From Acidobacteriota bacterium (GTDB lineage: Bacteria > Acidobacteriota > Blastocatellia > Chloracidobacteriales > Chloracidobacteriaceae): a stretch of DNA of 64,000 bases. Position numbers and translations under genes: made by a program. The DNA is taken from the NCBI GenBank assembly GCA_016208495.1, contig JACQXX010000043.1, forward strand, positions 17,482 to 81,481, read 5' to 3'. The notes beneath the pieces were generated by a model. It did no database searches. It saw nothing but the letters and a program-made list of their open reading frames with translations, and was not told where the DNA came from. Positions 49,174 through 59,300 of this stretch are shown here, piece after piece (the stretch's first letter is position 1; the number at the start of each line of letters is the position of its first letter).

Positions 49174-52100
49174 ATGAAAACATTAAAGGCCATTTTCCAC
49201 AATCATTTTATGGGTATTGCCGTGTTGGGTATAACCAGTCTTTTCGTCATTGGGATTGCCCTGGGAACGGTCCACTCCAGCCATCAGCGCGGGAGAGCAA
49301 CCTCAACTGATGATGAGCCTGAAACCGGGTTGAAATTTCGTTTGAGCGAAAGTCCAGCCCAGCCTCCCGCCAATGCGCAAACACCAACTCCCAAAACCGA
49401 ATGGTTGAGCGAATCAGAAACCCGGCAGATTTTCGGACGGCTTCCGAAATTTGAACTTGAGCCGGATGAGGTCAAATCATTCAAATTGCCTGAAAAGTCG
49501 CTTCCACCGCCCCGCACGGGAAAAACCGTTCAGACGGCGTTCCCGTCACCTGCCGAAACCGCTTTACCCGAAGTCAAACCGGGTTCAAAGCTCGAAGTGC
49601 TGCGCTTTGGTCCGGAAGGCAACGTCGAACTGGCGCCCAATCTGAGCGTGACGTTCAACCAGCCGATGGTGCCGGTCACTGCGATTGAAGATCTGAAAAA
49701 TCTGCCGGTTCCAGTCAAGCTTTCGCCCGAACCTCCTGGAAAATGGCGCTGGCTGGGCACCAAGACGCTTGTCTTTGAACCAGCGGGACGCTTTCCAATG
49801 GCGACTGATTACAAGGTCACGGTTCCCGCCGGCACAAAATCGGCGCTGGGAACGGCACTGGCCGCCGAAACTTCCTGGAAGTTCTCAACGCCTCCGCCAA
49901 CAGTGAAGAGCACTTCGCCCTCTGGTCAGGCTGAACCGTTGACGCCGCTTTTGTTTATCGCCTTCGATCAAAAAATCAATCCTGAAGTCGTCATCAAAAC
50001 GATTCAGGTTACGGCTGACGGCAAGCCGGTTGCGGTCAAACTGGCGACTCCCGAACAAATTCAAGCTGATGCCGTGGTCGCCAACTATGCCAAATACACT
50101 GAAGCCGGATACTGGCTGGCCTTTCAACCCGTCGAACCGCTTCCGAAAAATGCCGGGGTTACGGTAACAATTCGAACGGGAACCGCTTCCGCCGAAGGTC
50201 CACGAACCACAACCGCCGATCAATCCTTCAATTTTCGGACGTATGGCCCGCTGGTTTTGACGGCCAGCCGGTGTGGTTGGGATGAATCTCGCTGTCGTCC
50301 GAGTGCCGAATGGTATTTGTTTTTTAGCAACTCACTTGCCATCCGGGATTTCCATAAAGACCAAATCACCATCACGCCAGCAATCAAAGACGCTGACATC
50401 AGCGTGAGCAGCAATGACATTACCATCACCGGTGCCAAGGCCGGCAATACGACCTACACCGTGACCGTTGACCGCAGTCTGAAAGATACCTATGGCCAGG
50501 TGCTTGGAAAACCAGTCACCGTGACGTTCAAAGTTGGGACTGATGACCCGAACTTTTTTGTTTCGGGGAACATGCTGACGACGTTGGAACCGGCTGGTGC
50601 CAAACAACTTCCGGTGTATACAACCAATGTCCCAGAACTTCGGGTCCGGATGTTTCAGGTCACTCCGGCAGACTGGCATGCGTTTCTTGCGTTCCGCCGG
50701 GACTGGGATCAACGCCAGCAAAAAGAACGCATCACGCCGCCCGGCAAGCTGATTTCAACCCAAAGGATACCAGTTCGGGGTAAAGCCGATGAATTGACCG
50801 AAACACGGATTGATTTGACACCAGCGCTTTCCAATGGCCTGGGGCACGTGATCGTGCTCGTCAAACCGCTCGGAATAAAATCCACCGAATACACCTTTGA
50901 TGCCGAGCCACGCTGGGTGCAGTCAACCCGGCTGGCGGTTGATGCGCTGGTGGATAACACCGACCTGGTTGCCTGGGCCAATTCACTCGCGGACGGCAAA
51001 CCGGTCGAAAACGCTGAAGTTGTGCTGTTTCCTGAGAACCTGACCGCCAAAACCGGGACGGATGGACTGGCCAGATTGGCGCTCAAGTCTGAACCGGCTC
51101 AGAAATCAAATTTCCTGCTGGTGCGCAAAGGCGCAGACACCGCTATCCTGTCGGAAACCAATGGCTGGTGGCAGGAAAACGGTGACTGGCATCGCAACGC
51201 CACGACAGATGGCCTGCGCTGGTTTGTGTTTGATGACCGGAAACTCTACAAACCCGGTGAAACCATCAATGTCAAAGGCTGGATTCGGCGGCTTGGAACC
51301 GCCAAAGATGGCGACATTGGCCCGGCGACTGGCATTGGCGAAACCGTGACCTATGCGTTTTTTGATTCTCAGGGCAATGAGTTTGCCAAAGGGACCACGA
51401 CGCTCAATAGCTACGGTGGATTTTCGTTGACCGGTGACATTCCCAAATCGGTCAATATGGGCTATTCCCGACTGGAACTTTCCGTCACAGCCAGCCCGAC
51501 CAATGGTCCAACCGACACCAGCACCACGCACACCTTTCAAATCGAAGAGTTCCGCCGGCCTGAATACGAAGTCACGGTCAATGCCACCGACGGTCCGCAC
51601 CTCATCAAAGGTTTTGCTGAAACGACGGTCAATGCCAGCTACTATTCGGGCGGCGGATTGGGCAATGCCGAAACCAACTGGCGCGTCTCGGCCAAAGGTG
51701 GCTCCTACAGCCCGCCTAACTGGGATGAATTCACGTTTGGCACCTGGCAACCCTGGTGGCGTGATTTTTCAAGCCGCTTCCAACCCGAACAGGTTGAAAC
51801 GTTTACCGCCAAAACCGATTTTGCCGGACAGCATCGGCTGCGAATTGATTTTGATTCGGCGACGCCTCCGCGACCTTACGTGATCAATGCCCAGGCAACC
51901 GTCCAGGATGTCAACCGGCAGACAATTACCGGCTCCACGAGCTTTATCGTCCATCCGTCAGCACTCTATGTCGGCGTGAGAGTCAACCGGACATTTATCA
52001 ATCCAGGCGAAGTCTTCGCCGTTGACACCATCGTCACCAACATTGACGGCAAGGTTCAAACGGGTCGGCAGGTGATGCTCCAGGCCGTGCGGATGGATTG

Positions 52101-55100
52101 GGTTTTTGAAGAGGGTGCCTGGAAACAAAAAGAAATTGAAGTCCAGAAAACCACGCTAACTTCAACCGACAGGCCGGGATCATGGTCGTTCTCTCCGGGC
52201 GAAGGCGGGTCATACAAACTGACCGCCAGAGTAATGGACGACCTCGAACGCTTTAACCAGTCGGAACTGACGCTCTGGGTTTCAGGTGGAAAGCAACCGC
52301 CATCAAACGCTCTCGAACAGCAAACTGTGGATTTAATCCCGAACCAGAAAACCTATCAGCCGGGCGAAACGGCTGAAATCCTGGTTCAAGCACCGTTTGT
52401 ACCTGCCGAAGGTCTGATGACGGTCGAACGAACCGGAATTCTCTACACCGAACGCTTCACCATGACCGGACCTTCAACGACGTTGAAAGTTCCGATTAAG
52501 GAAAGCTACCTGCCAAATATCCACGTTCAGGTTGACCTGACCGGCGCGGCTGAACGAATGGGCACCGATGGCAAAGTTGACCCGAAATTGCCGAAACGGC
52601 CAGCCTACGCGAAAGGCGCACTCAACCTGAAAATTCCACCGATGACCCGAAAGCTCTCGGTGAAACCCATTCCGCGTGAAAACGCACTCCAACCTGGAAG
52701 TGAAACCGCCGTCGAAGTCGAAATCCGCGATGCGGCTGGAAAACCAGTTGCCAGCAGTGAATGTGCCGTGGTCGTGGTTGACGAATCGGTTCTGGCGCTG
52801 ACGGGCTACAAAATGCAGGATCCACTGGAGTTGTTTTACCAGGATCGAGAAGAAGGTGTGCAGACGAAATATTCAAGAAGTCAGGTGGTGTTGGGGAGCC
52901 CCAGGCAGCCAGATACTCCGTTTGAGAGATTAAGCCTTTACGCAAACTTAGGAAAAAATGGGCGTGCAATGGCGAAACCAGTTCCAGCTTCAAAAGGAAG
53001 ATTGCCTGAATTTATTTTGAAAATTCCTCGTTCAGAAGGAGTATCAAGGCTTCAATCAGAAGGAGAGCCACCTCCCCCTCCAAGCCCAGAACCGTCAACC
53101 CAACCGATTGAACTTCGGACCAACTTTGCGGCGCTGGCGGTCTTTTCGCCGTCAGTGATGACGGATGCAAATGGCAAAGCCACCGTCAAATTTAAACTCC
53201 CGGATAACCTGACCCGCTACCGCGTGATGGCCGTGGCCGTGGCGGGTGGAAAACAATTTGGATTGGGTGAAGCCGCGATTACGGCCCGATTGCCGTTGAT
53301 GATTCGGCCTTCGGCGCCGCGCTTTTTGAACTACGGCGACACGTTTGAACTTCCGGTTGTCGTGCAAAACCAGACCGATCAGCCAATGGAAGCTTCGGTT
53401 GTGGTGCGTGCCAATCACGTGAAATTTACGCAAGGCGAGGGCCAGCGCGTGACGGTGCCAGCCAATGACCGGGTTGAAATCCGCTTCCCGGCGGCAACGT
53501 CAACGGCTGGCGAAGCGCGTTTCCAGGTTGGCGGCGTGGCCGGGAACGCAAGCGATGCGGCTGAAATTTCACTGCCGGTCTACACACCAGCGACCACCGA
53601 AGCGTTTGCGACCTATGGCGAAATTGATGCCGGTTCGATTGTGCAGCCGGTTGCGGCACCTGGAAATGTGATTTCAGAATATGGCGGCTTGCAAATCACG
53701 ACGTCTTCGACCCAGCTTCAGGCGCTGACCGACGCCGTGATTTACCTTTCCAACTATCCTTTTGAATGTTCCGAACAGATTTCGTCACGGATTCTGGCGA
53801 TTGCAGCCTTGCGTGACGTGTTGACGGCCTTCAAGTCGCCGGATATACCCAAACCTGAAGTCCTGAATGCCAAAGTTCAGGCCGATTTGAAACGGCTGGA
53901 AACGCTACAACACAATGACGGAGGATTTTCCTTCTGGCGCAATGACGACGAATCGTGGCCGTACATCAGCATTCACGTGGCGCATGCGCTGGCGCGGGCC
54001 CGTGAGAAAAACTATCCCGTTCCGGAGGAAATGCTCAACAAGTCGAAAAACTACCTGAAGTCCATCGAATCGCGGATGAAAAAGGAATACAGCGCGGAAG
54101 TCCGCTGGTCATTGATTGCCTACGCGCTCAACATTCGGCACCGGCTGGGTGACAGCGATACCACACGGGCCAAACGCCTGATTGCCGAAGCCAAAGTTGA
54201 AAACCTCCCGATGGAAGCCCTGGGGTGGCTGCTTCCGGTTTTATCCAAATCCGCCGAAACAAAACCGGAACTGAATGCCGTGTTGCGGTTTCTAAGTAAC
54301 CGCGTGACGGAAACCGCCGGTGCGGCTCACTATGTCACCTCCTATCGGGATGGGGCATATGTTCTACTTCACTCTGAACGCCGCACCGACGGCATTATTT
54401 TGGAGGGCTTAATTGCAGCACAACCTGAAACTGATCTGATTCCAAAACTGGTGCGTGGCCTGCTGGCCAATCGCACCAAAGGGCGTTGGATGAACACCCA
54501 GGAAAACGCCTTTATCCTGCTGGCGCTGGATCGCTATTTCTCAACCTATGAAAAAGCCACCCCCGATTTCATTGCCCGCGCCTGGCTGGGCCAGACCTAC
54601 GCCGGAGAGTATCAATTCAAAGGCCGAACGACGGACCGCCAGCAAATTGACATCCCGATGTCCTATGTGACCGAAGGCGCGCCGACCAAAAATCTGATCC
54701 TGAGCAAAGACGGAACAGGACGGATGTACTACCGCATCGGGATGAACTACGCACCGAAAGATCTGGTGTTAAAGCCTTATGACGCCGGGTTTACGGTGAT
54801 GCGCGAATACGAAGCCGTAGACAAAGCCACCGACGTGAAGCGCATTTCCGCGACCGAATGGGAAATCAAAGCCGGTGCGCGGGTGCGAGTCAAAGTGACG
54901 ATGGTGGCGCCAACCCGCCGCTATCACGTGGCGCTGGTGGATCCGCTTCCGGCGGGTCTTGAAATCCTCAATCCGGCGCTGGCAACGACTGGAAGTTTGC
55001 CTTCTGAGCAAAGTGACGTGACCCAATCGTGGAACTGGCGCTGGGCCAGAACGTGGTTTGAACACCAGAACCTGCGCGATGACCGGGCCGAAGCCTTCAC

Positions 55101-55251
55101 GTCGCTGCTGTGGGACGGCGTGTATCGCTATGTCTACTATGCCCAGGCGACGACTCCGGGGAGATTCATCGTCCCACCAACCAAGGCCGAAGAAATGTAC
55201 GCTCCCGAAACCTTTGGCCGTGGACAAACGGATGTGGTGACGGTGCGGTGA
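49174..55251 (+). CDS. Alpha-2-macroglobulin family protein 1 (thioester intact)
   Basis: 2025 residues. An N-terminal anchor helix is at about 12-34. Big_5-like Ig domains (about 130-370), MG-type repeats, an MG2-like region (RKLYKPGETINVKGWIRR), a variable stretch at about 1225-1309 likely to be the bait region, and the thioester domain with YPFECSEQ (C1532, Q1535) follow, then the receptor-like C-terminal domain. Bacterial alpha-2-macroglobulins trap proteases after bait cleavage. No pbpC gene is adjacent, unlike the enterobacterial pairing. AAGGAAG precedes ATG 49174. It is about two-thirds similar to the second copy by eye. The bait stretch has more A-ending codons than its flanks. Confidence 0.93.
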   Translation: MKTLKAIFHNHFMGIAVLGITSLFVIGIALGTVHSSHQRGRATSTDDEPETGLKFRLSESPAQPPANAQTPTPKTEWLSESETRQIFGRLPKFELEPDEVKSFKLPEKSLPPPRTGKTVQTAFPSPAETALPEVKPGSKLEVLRFGPEGNVELAPNLSVTFNQPMVPVTAIEDLKNLPVPVKLSPEPPGKWRWLGTKTLVFEPAGRFPMATDYKVTVPAGTKSALGTALAAETSWKFSTPPPTVKSTSPSGQAEPLTPLLFIAFDQKINPEVVIKTIQVTADGKPVAVKLATPEQIQADAVVANYAKYTEAGYWLAFQPVEPLPKNAGVTVTIRTGTASAEGPRTTTADQSFNFRTYGPLVLTASRCGWDESRCRPSAEWYLFFSNSLAIRDFHKDQITITPAIKDADISVSSNDITITGAKAGNTTYTVTVDRSLKDTYGQVLGKPVTVTFKVGTDDPNFFVSGNMLTTLEPAGAKQLPVYTTNVPELRVRMFQVTPADWHAFLAFRRDWDQRQQKERITPPGKLISTQRIPVRGKADELTETRIDLTPALSNGLGHVIVLVKPLGIKSTEYTFDAEPRWVQSTRLAVDALVDNTDLVAWANSLADGKPVENAEVVLFPENLTAKTGTDGLARLALKSEPAQKSNFLLVRKGADTAILSETNGWWQENGDWHRNATTDGLRWFVFDDRKLYKPGETINVKGWIRRLGTAKDGDIGPATGIGETVTYAFFDSQGNEFAKGTTTLNSYGGFSLTGDIPKSVNMGYSRLELSVTASPTNGPTDTSTTHTFQIEEFRRPEYEVTVNATDGPHLIKGFAETTVNASYYSGGGLGNAETNWRVSAKGGSYSPPNWDEFTFGTWQPWWRDFSSRFQPEQVETFTAKTDFAGQHRLRIDFDSATPPRPYVINAQATVQDVNRQTITGSTSFIVHPSALYVGVRVNRTFINPGEVFAVDTIVTNIDGKVQTGRQVMLQAVRMDWVFEEGAWKQKEIEVQKTTLTSTDRPGSWSFSPGEGGSYKLTARVMDDLERFNQSELTLWVSGGKQPPSNALEQQTVDLIPNQKTYQPGETAEILVQAPFVPAEGLMTVERTGILYTERFTMTGPSTTLKVPIKESYLPNIHVQVDLTGAAERMGTDGKVDPKLPKRPAYAKGALNLKIPPMTRKLSVKPIPRENALQPGSETAVEVEIRDAAGKPVASSECAVVVVDESVLALTGYKMQDPLELFYQDREEGVQTKYSRSQVVLGSPRQPDTPFERLSLYANLGKNGRAMAKPVPASKGRLPEFILKIPRSEGVSRLQSEGEPPPPPSPEPSTQPIELRTNFAALAVFSPSVMTDANGKATVKFKLPDNLTRYRVMAVAVAGGKQFGLGEAAITARLPLMIRPSAPRFLNYGDTFELPVVVQNQTDQPMEASVVVRANHVKFTQGEGQRVTVPANDRVEIRFPAATSTAGEARFQVGGVAGNASDAAEISLPVYTPATTEAFATYGEIDAGSIVQPVAAPGNVISEYGGLQITTSSTQLQALTDAVIYLSNYPFECSEQISSRILAIAALRDVLTAFKSPDIPKPEVLNAKVQADLKRLETLQHNDGGFSFWRNDDESWPYISIHVAHALARAREKNYPVPEEMLNKSKNYLKSIESRMKKEYSAEVRWSLIAYALNIRHRLGDSDTTRAKRLIAEAKVENLPMEALGWLLPVLSKSAETKPELNAVLRFLSNRVTETAGAAHYVTSYRDGAYVLLHSERRTDGIILEGLIAAQPETDLIPKLVRGLLANRTKGRWMNTQENAFILLALDRYFSTYEKATPDFIARAWLGQTYAGEYQFKGRTTDRQQIDIPMSYVTEGAPTKNLILSKDGTGRMYYRIGMNYAPKDLVLKPYDAGFTVMREYEAVDKATDVKRISATEWEIKAGARVRVKVTMVAPTRRYHVALVDPLPAGLEILNPALATTGSLPSEQSDVTQSWNWRWARTWFEHQNLRDDRAEAFTSLLWDGVYRYVYYAQATTPGRFIVPPTKAEEMYAPETFGRGQTDVVTVR

Positions 55252-55288
55252 TCTGTTAGGGGTCAGGGGTTTCACTGGTTGATTTGGT

Positions 55289-55497
55289 TTGAGTCCGCGA
55301 AGCGGGCGACATATTTAAAGCCTCGGGTGGAGCGTAGCGGAATCCGTGGAAAAAGGTGGAACACAACGGAATCCGTCAAAAACTACTGCTCTCCCACCGG
55401 CGGTTCAGGCTGGCGGGTTGATTTTTTCCACGGACTCCACTCGCTAACGCTCGTTTCGCCCGAGGCTTTAAATATGTCGCCCGCTTCGCGGACTCAA
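55289..55497. repeat. Perfect 39-bp inverted repeat element
   Basis: Positions 55289-55327 and 55459-55497 are exactly complementary over 39 bp, starting TTGAGTCCGCGAAGCGGGCG. Inside, GGAGCGTAGCGGA and CCACTCGCTAACG form a second, imperfect pair. The gap 55252-55619 has no gene otherwise; it also carries the leader element copy 2. Confidence 0.9.
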
Positions 55498-55550
55498 GAT
55501 TTTGTTCACTGAATCGAGCAGGTCTGAAATTTCTTGAAAAAAATATAAAG

Positions 55551-55621
55551 TGTCAACGCGTTGACACTCATCTAACTTATTGAATATTCACCGGTTAAGT
55601 AGGGAAACTCACGTGAGCGTC
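55551..55621 (+). repeat. TGTCAACGCGTTGACA leader element, copy 2
   Basis: Palindrome at 55551-55566, then 34 bp, AGGGAAACTC (55601-55610), then GTGAGCGTC ending at 55621. The 3' end overlaps the stop of the toxin gene on the other strand. A GTG start here opens only about 13 codons, so this copy has no real gene. Confidence 0.8.
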
Positions 55622-55976
55622 AAACCGTCGCTGGTTCAACCAGCAACTTAATTCCAGCAATGATCTGGGCCATTCGCTCGGGTGAAAGCTGACCAATTTT
55701 ATCAACCAGATCCTGCTTATCAATTGTAAAGAGCTGAGTGATATTCACGACGCTGAGTTCTGAAAGATTTGCTTCTCCGGCATTTAAGAGAACGTTTCCT
55801 GGTGCCGTAGCCCGCTTGAGGTTTGTGGTGAGCGTACAAATTACGGTTGTTCGAAGCTTGCTTTGGTTGAACAGGTCATTTTGAACCACGACACAAGGCC
55901 GGAGGTATCCAGGTTCAGAGCCGATTGGTTCGTCAAATTCCGCCCAGTAAATCTCACCCTGGCGCACTGTTCTCAT
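55620..55976 (-). CDS. MazF/PemK-type toxin
   Basis: 118 residues, typical of MazF endoribonucleases: RQGEIYWAEF at the start, RPCVVVQND at about 27, TVICTLTTN and NITQLFTIDKQDLVDKIGQL. The strand motifs fit the MazF fold that cleaves mRNA at short motifs. The ATG overlaps the antitoxin stop by 4 bp. It forms a type II toxin-antitoxin pair between the two large alpha-2-macroglobulin genes. Confidence 0.9.
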   Translation of the reverse strand: MRTVRQGEIYWAEFDEPIGSEPGYLRPCVVVQNDLFNQSKLRTTVICTLTTNLKRATAPGNVLLNAGEANLSELSVVNITQLFTIDKQDLVDKIGQLSPERMAQIIAGIKLLVEPATV

Positions 55977-56230
55977 GGCTGGTCTTGCTCCAGTATCCGG
56001 CGAAATCGAGGCTTCATACGAGATTGAAACTGCTGATCTTCGTCTGAAGGGTCGTCGCCATATGCCGCATTCAGTTGAATAAGCAGTTGTTGATTTCTGT
56101 GCTTTTGGAGAAATTCTTCTAATGCCAGAGCGACAACCTGGCTTCGCGGAAGTTTCAGGTCCCGTGCTGCTTCATCCGTAGCGTTCAGCAGAGTTTTTGA
56201 GATTGATACAGCAGTTTTAACAGTAGACAT
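55973..56230 (-). CDS. Ribbon-helix-helix antitoxin of the MazF pair
   Basis: 85 residues from ATG 56230, chosen for AAGGAA upstream and a conventional start (MSTVKTAVSISKTLLNATDE); the longer frame to 56317 adds a doubtful 29 residues. The N-terminal 45 residues fit a ribbon-helix-helix fold (AARDLKLPRSQVVALALEEF), and the acidic C-terminus (DDPSDEDQQFQSR) would bind the toxin. It normally binds the promoter and neutralises MazF. Confidence 0.85.
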   Translation of the reverse strand: MSTVKTAVSISKTLLNATDEAARDLKLPRSQVVALALEEFLQKHRNQQLLIQLNAAYGDDPSDEDQQFQSRMKPRFRRILEQDQP

Positions 56231-56321
56231 AGAAAAAGTATTCCTTTTTGGTAATACCATCAGTATAGCATAGAACAAATTTGGAGTGCTGGGACTTGTC
56301 ACAGCTTTGGTTTTCAAAAAG

Positions 56322-56392
56322 TGTCAACGCGTTGACAGTTATCTAACTTATTGAATATTCACCGGTTAAGTGGGGAAACTCATATGAGCGTC
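56322..56392 (+). repeat. TGTCAACGCGTTGACA leader element, copy 3, on the alpha-2-macroglobulin gene
   Basis: Palindrome 56322-56337, 34 bp, GGGGAAACTC (56372-56381), and ATGAGCGTC starting at 56384, which is the gene's start. The palindrome ends in TTGACA, and TATTCA 18 bp on may serve as a weak -10. Confidence 0.85.
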
Positions 56393-59300
56393 CGTTGCCT
56401 CTTTGTCTTCGGCAATTCTGGTTTTGGTCTGACTCGATTGACAGGTTTTCTGGGATTGCTGGTTGTATCGGCCTCACTGGTCGCAGTGGTGTCGGGCCAG
56501 CGAAGTCCCTATTACCACCCGTCGCCGCTCTCTTTTGGGGATTCAACTCAGGCGAAACTTGAAATTCGACTCAGTGAAGCAAAAGGACAGCCCCCAATGC
56601 TTCCGGCACCGCCTCGTGCCACACCGCAATGGCTTTCGCGTTCTGAAACCCAGACCATTTTGGATCGCCTGCCGGTGCTGGATCCGCTCCGAAAAACAGA
56701 CCCGTCGTTTGTCCTGCCCGTCACAACCCGCAGACTTCCCAAAGGTGGAGAAGTGGTCAAAACGGTTTTGGCCCCTTCTGTTCCAGTTCAACCCGTGCCG
56801 CCAGCGCCTGAACCGGTTGATACCAGCCCGGTTGAAATTGTCCGGTATCAACCGGATGGGTACATGGGCGAAGCGGTTGTGGTTTCAGTGACTTTTTCAC
56901 AGCCGATGGTTGCGGTGACCAGCGTCCGTACCCTGACTCAAGCTGAATCCCCAGTCAAAATCACGCCCGAAGTTCCAGGCACCTGGCAGTGGATTGACAC
57001 GCAAACTCTGGTATTTCAACCGGTTCGCCGGTTCCCAATGGCAACCGGATTTCAGGTGACGGTTGATCCCAACATTCGCTCGGCACTCGATCAACCGCTC
57101 AAAGAAGGAAAGACCTGGTCATTTTTGACTCCTGCTCCACGAGTATTGCATTTCTCTCCCACCGGCACCGTTGGGGTTGAACCGTTGATGGTCGTGACAT
57201 TCAATCAGGAAATTGATCCAGCCCAGGTGGTGTCGTTGACCAGAGTGGGAGTTGCCGATCAGGATCTGCCGGTCAGAATGGCCACTGAGACTGAGGTTCA
57301 AGCCGATGATTATGTTTCAAGCACGGTCAAAATGGCCGGCAACAATCGGTGTGTGGTGTTTCGGGCTCTCAAACCACTTCCGAAAAGCTCGCTGATCATT
57401 ATCCAAATTCAACCCGGAGTGAAATCGAAGGAAGGCCCGCTGGTTTCAGAGAAGTCAAATTACTTTTCTTTTTCAACCTTTGCACCTTTGAAAATTCAAA
57501 GAACCAGTTGTAGCACCTATTCGGGATGTCGCCCCAACTCCGACTGGACCATCATCTTTTCAAATCCCCTTGACCTCGCCTCTTTTAAACCCGAATTGAT
57601 TACAATCAATCCTCCGATTTCGAAACCTGAAATTGAAGTCAATCAGACCAGAATCACCATTTCGGGGTTTAAACGCGGGAATCAGACTTATGAAGTCACG
57701 CTCAATCCGCAGTTGCGCGACCAGTTTGGCCAAACGTTGGGCACTCCAGAAAAAGTGAAGTTTCAAGTCGAGCAAAGCGAACCATTCTGTCAGTTGCCAT
57801 CCAATTTTGTCGTCACGCTGGATCCAACCGGACCTCCGACGATTCCGGTCTATACGGTCAACTACCTGGCCTTCAAATACAAGGTTTATCGGGTCGAACC
57901 AAACCAGTGGAATGCCTACAACTCCCATCGCGATTGGAGCTTTCAAAATCGAACTGAAGTCCCTCCACCACCCGGATGGAAACTGGTTTCCTCAAAAGTT
58001 GTCAAACTGGATACCAGACCGGAAGAACTGATTGAAACCCCGCTTGATTTGCGTCCGTGGCTCACCAACGGAACTGGGCATCTGGTGTTGCACGTCACGC
58101 CATTGTTAGCTGGAAAGTACCCGCACTTTCAAAATCAGACATTGTTGTGGGTTCAATCAACCCGACTGGCGGCAGATGCCTACCGAGACCAGTCTGATTT
58201 GATGGTGTCGGTGACGTCACTGGTGGACGGAAAGCCCGTGAATCAGGCGAGCGTGACCTTGATGCCGGAAAAACTTGAAACCCGAACTGGCCCTGATGGA
58301 TTGGGAGTATTGAAAGTTGGTGCTTCGACTTCAATCGAGTTTCAAGTTTTGGTCATTCGCCAGGGTGAAGACAGTTTGCTGTTGCCGGAACCCCAATTCT
58401 GGGCAGAGGAGGCAACTGATTGGGACCAGCCTTCAGTGATTGACCGACTGCAGTGGTATGTCTTTGATGATCGAAGAATCTATCAACCGGGAGAAGAACT
58501 CCACCTCAAAGGCTGGATTCGCCGCATCCAGGGACATAAAGGCGGCGATGTTGATCTGGCTCGCGAGCATGTGAAAAAACTGAAGTATGTCCTCCGAGAT
58601 CCAAGAGGTGTTGACCTGCATCGGGGTGAACTTCCCATCAATGCCTTTGGCGGATTTGATACCGTGCTGTCGTTACCAAAAAATATCAATTCCGGCACTT
58701 GCCGGATTGAGTTTCTGTGTACCTCTCAAACGGCTGGAATTGTCCTTGGCAAATACCTGCACCGCTTCCAGGTTGAAGAATTCCGCCGACCTGATTTTGA
58801 AGTGTCCGTGACGACGGATCTGCAACCGAAAATTCTTCATAACCCAACTGAAGTCATGACATCCGCCAAAATCTATGGCGGCGGGGCGCTCTCAAATGCC
58901 CCGGTTACCTGGAAAGTTGTAACCAAGCCTGTGTATTTTCGTCCGCCCAACTGGGATGAATTTGTGTTTGGCGAAGGCTTTGGGGCCTGGTATCCCGTGG
59001 AATGGGAGGAATTTCCTGATCAATCTTTCTGGATTGCACGCTATTCGCAGTCTGAAGAGGGCCAGACTTTTTCAGGGAAAACCGACACGTTGGGAAATCA
59101 CCGTTTGCAGATTGATTTTGACCGGATGACCCAATTCAAACCCTTTCTGGTCAATGCCGAAGCGACCATTTCAGATGTCAACCGGCAGGCAATTTCCAAT
59201 TCAACCAGCTTTCTGGTTCATCCTTCGTCGCTCTATGTCGGGCTGAAATCAAACCGGCGAATGAAGCACCTTGAGGATGAAGCATTCAAAGTCGAAGTCG

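Noticed and set aside
51106..51750. 214-residue minus-strand ORF
   Set aside because: Antisense of the alpha-2-macroglobulin gene; typical shadow in GC-balanced coding DNA.
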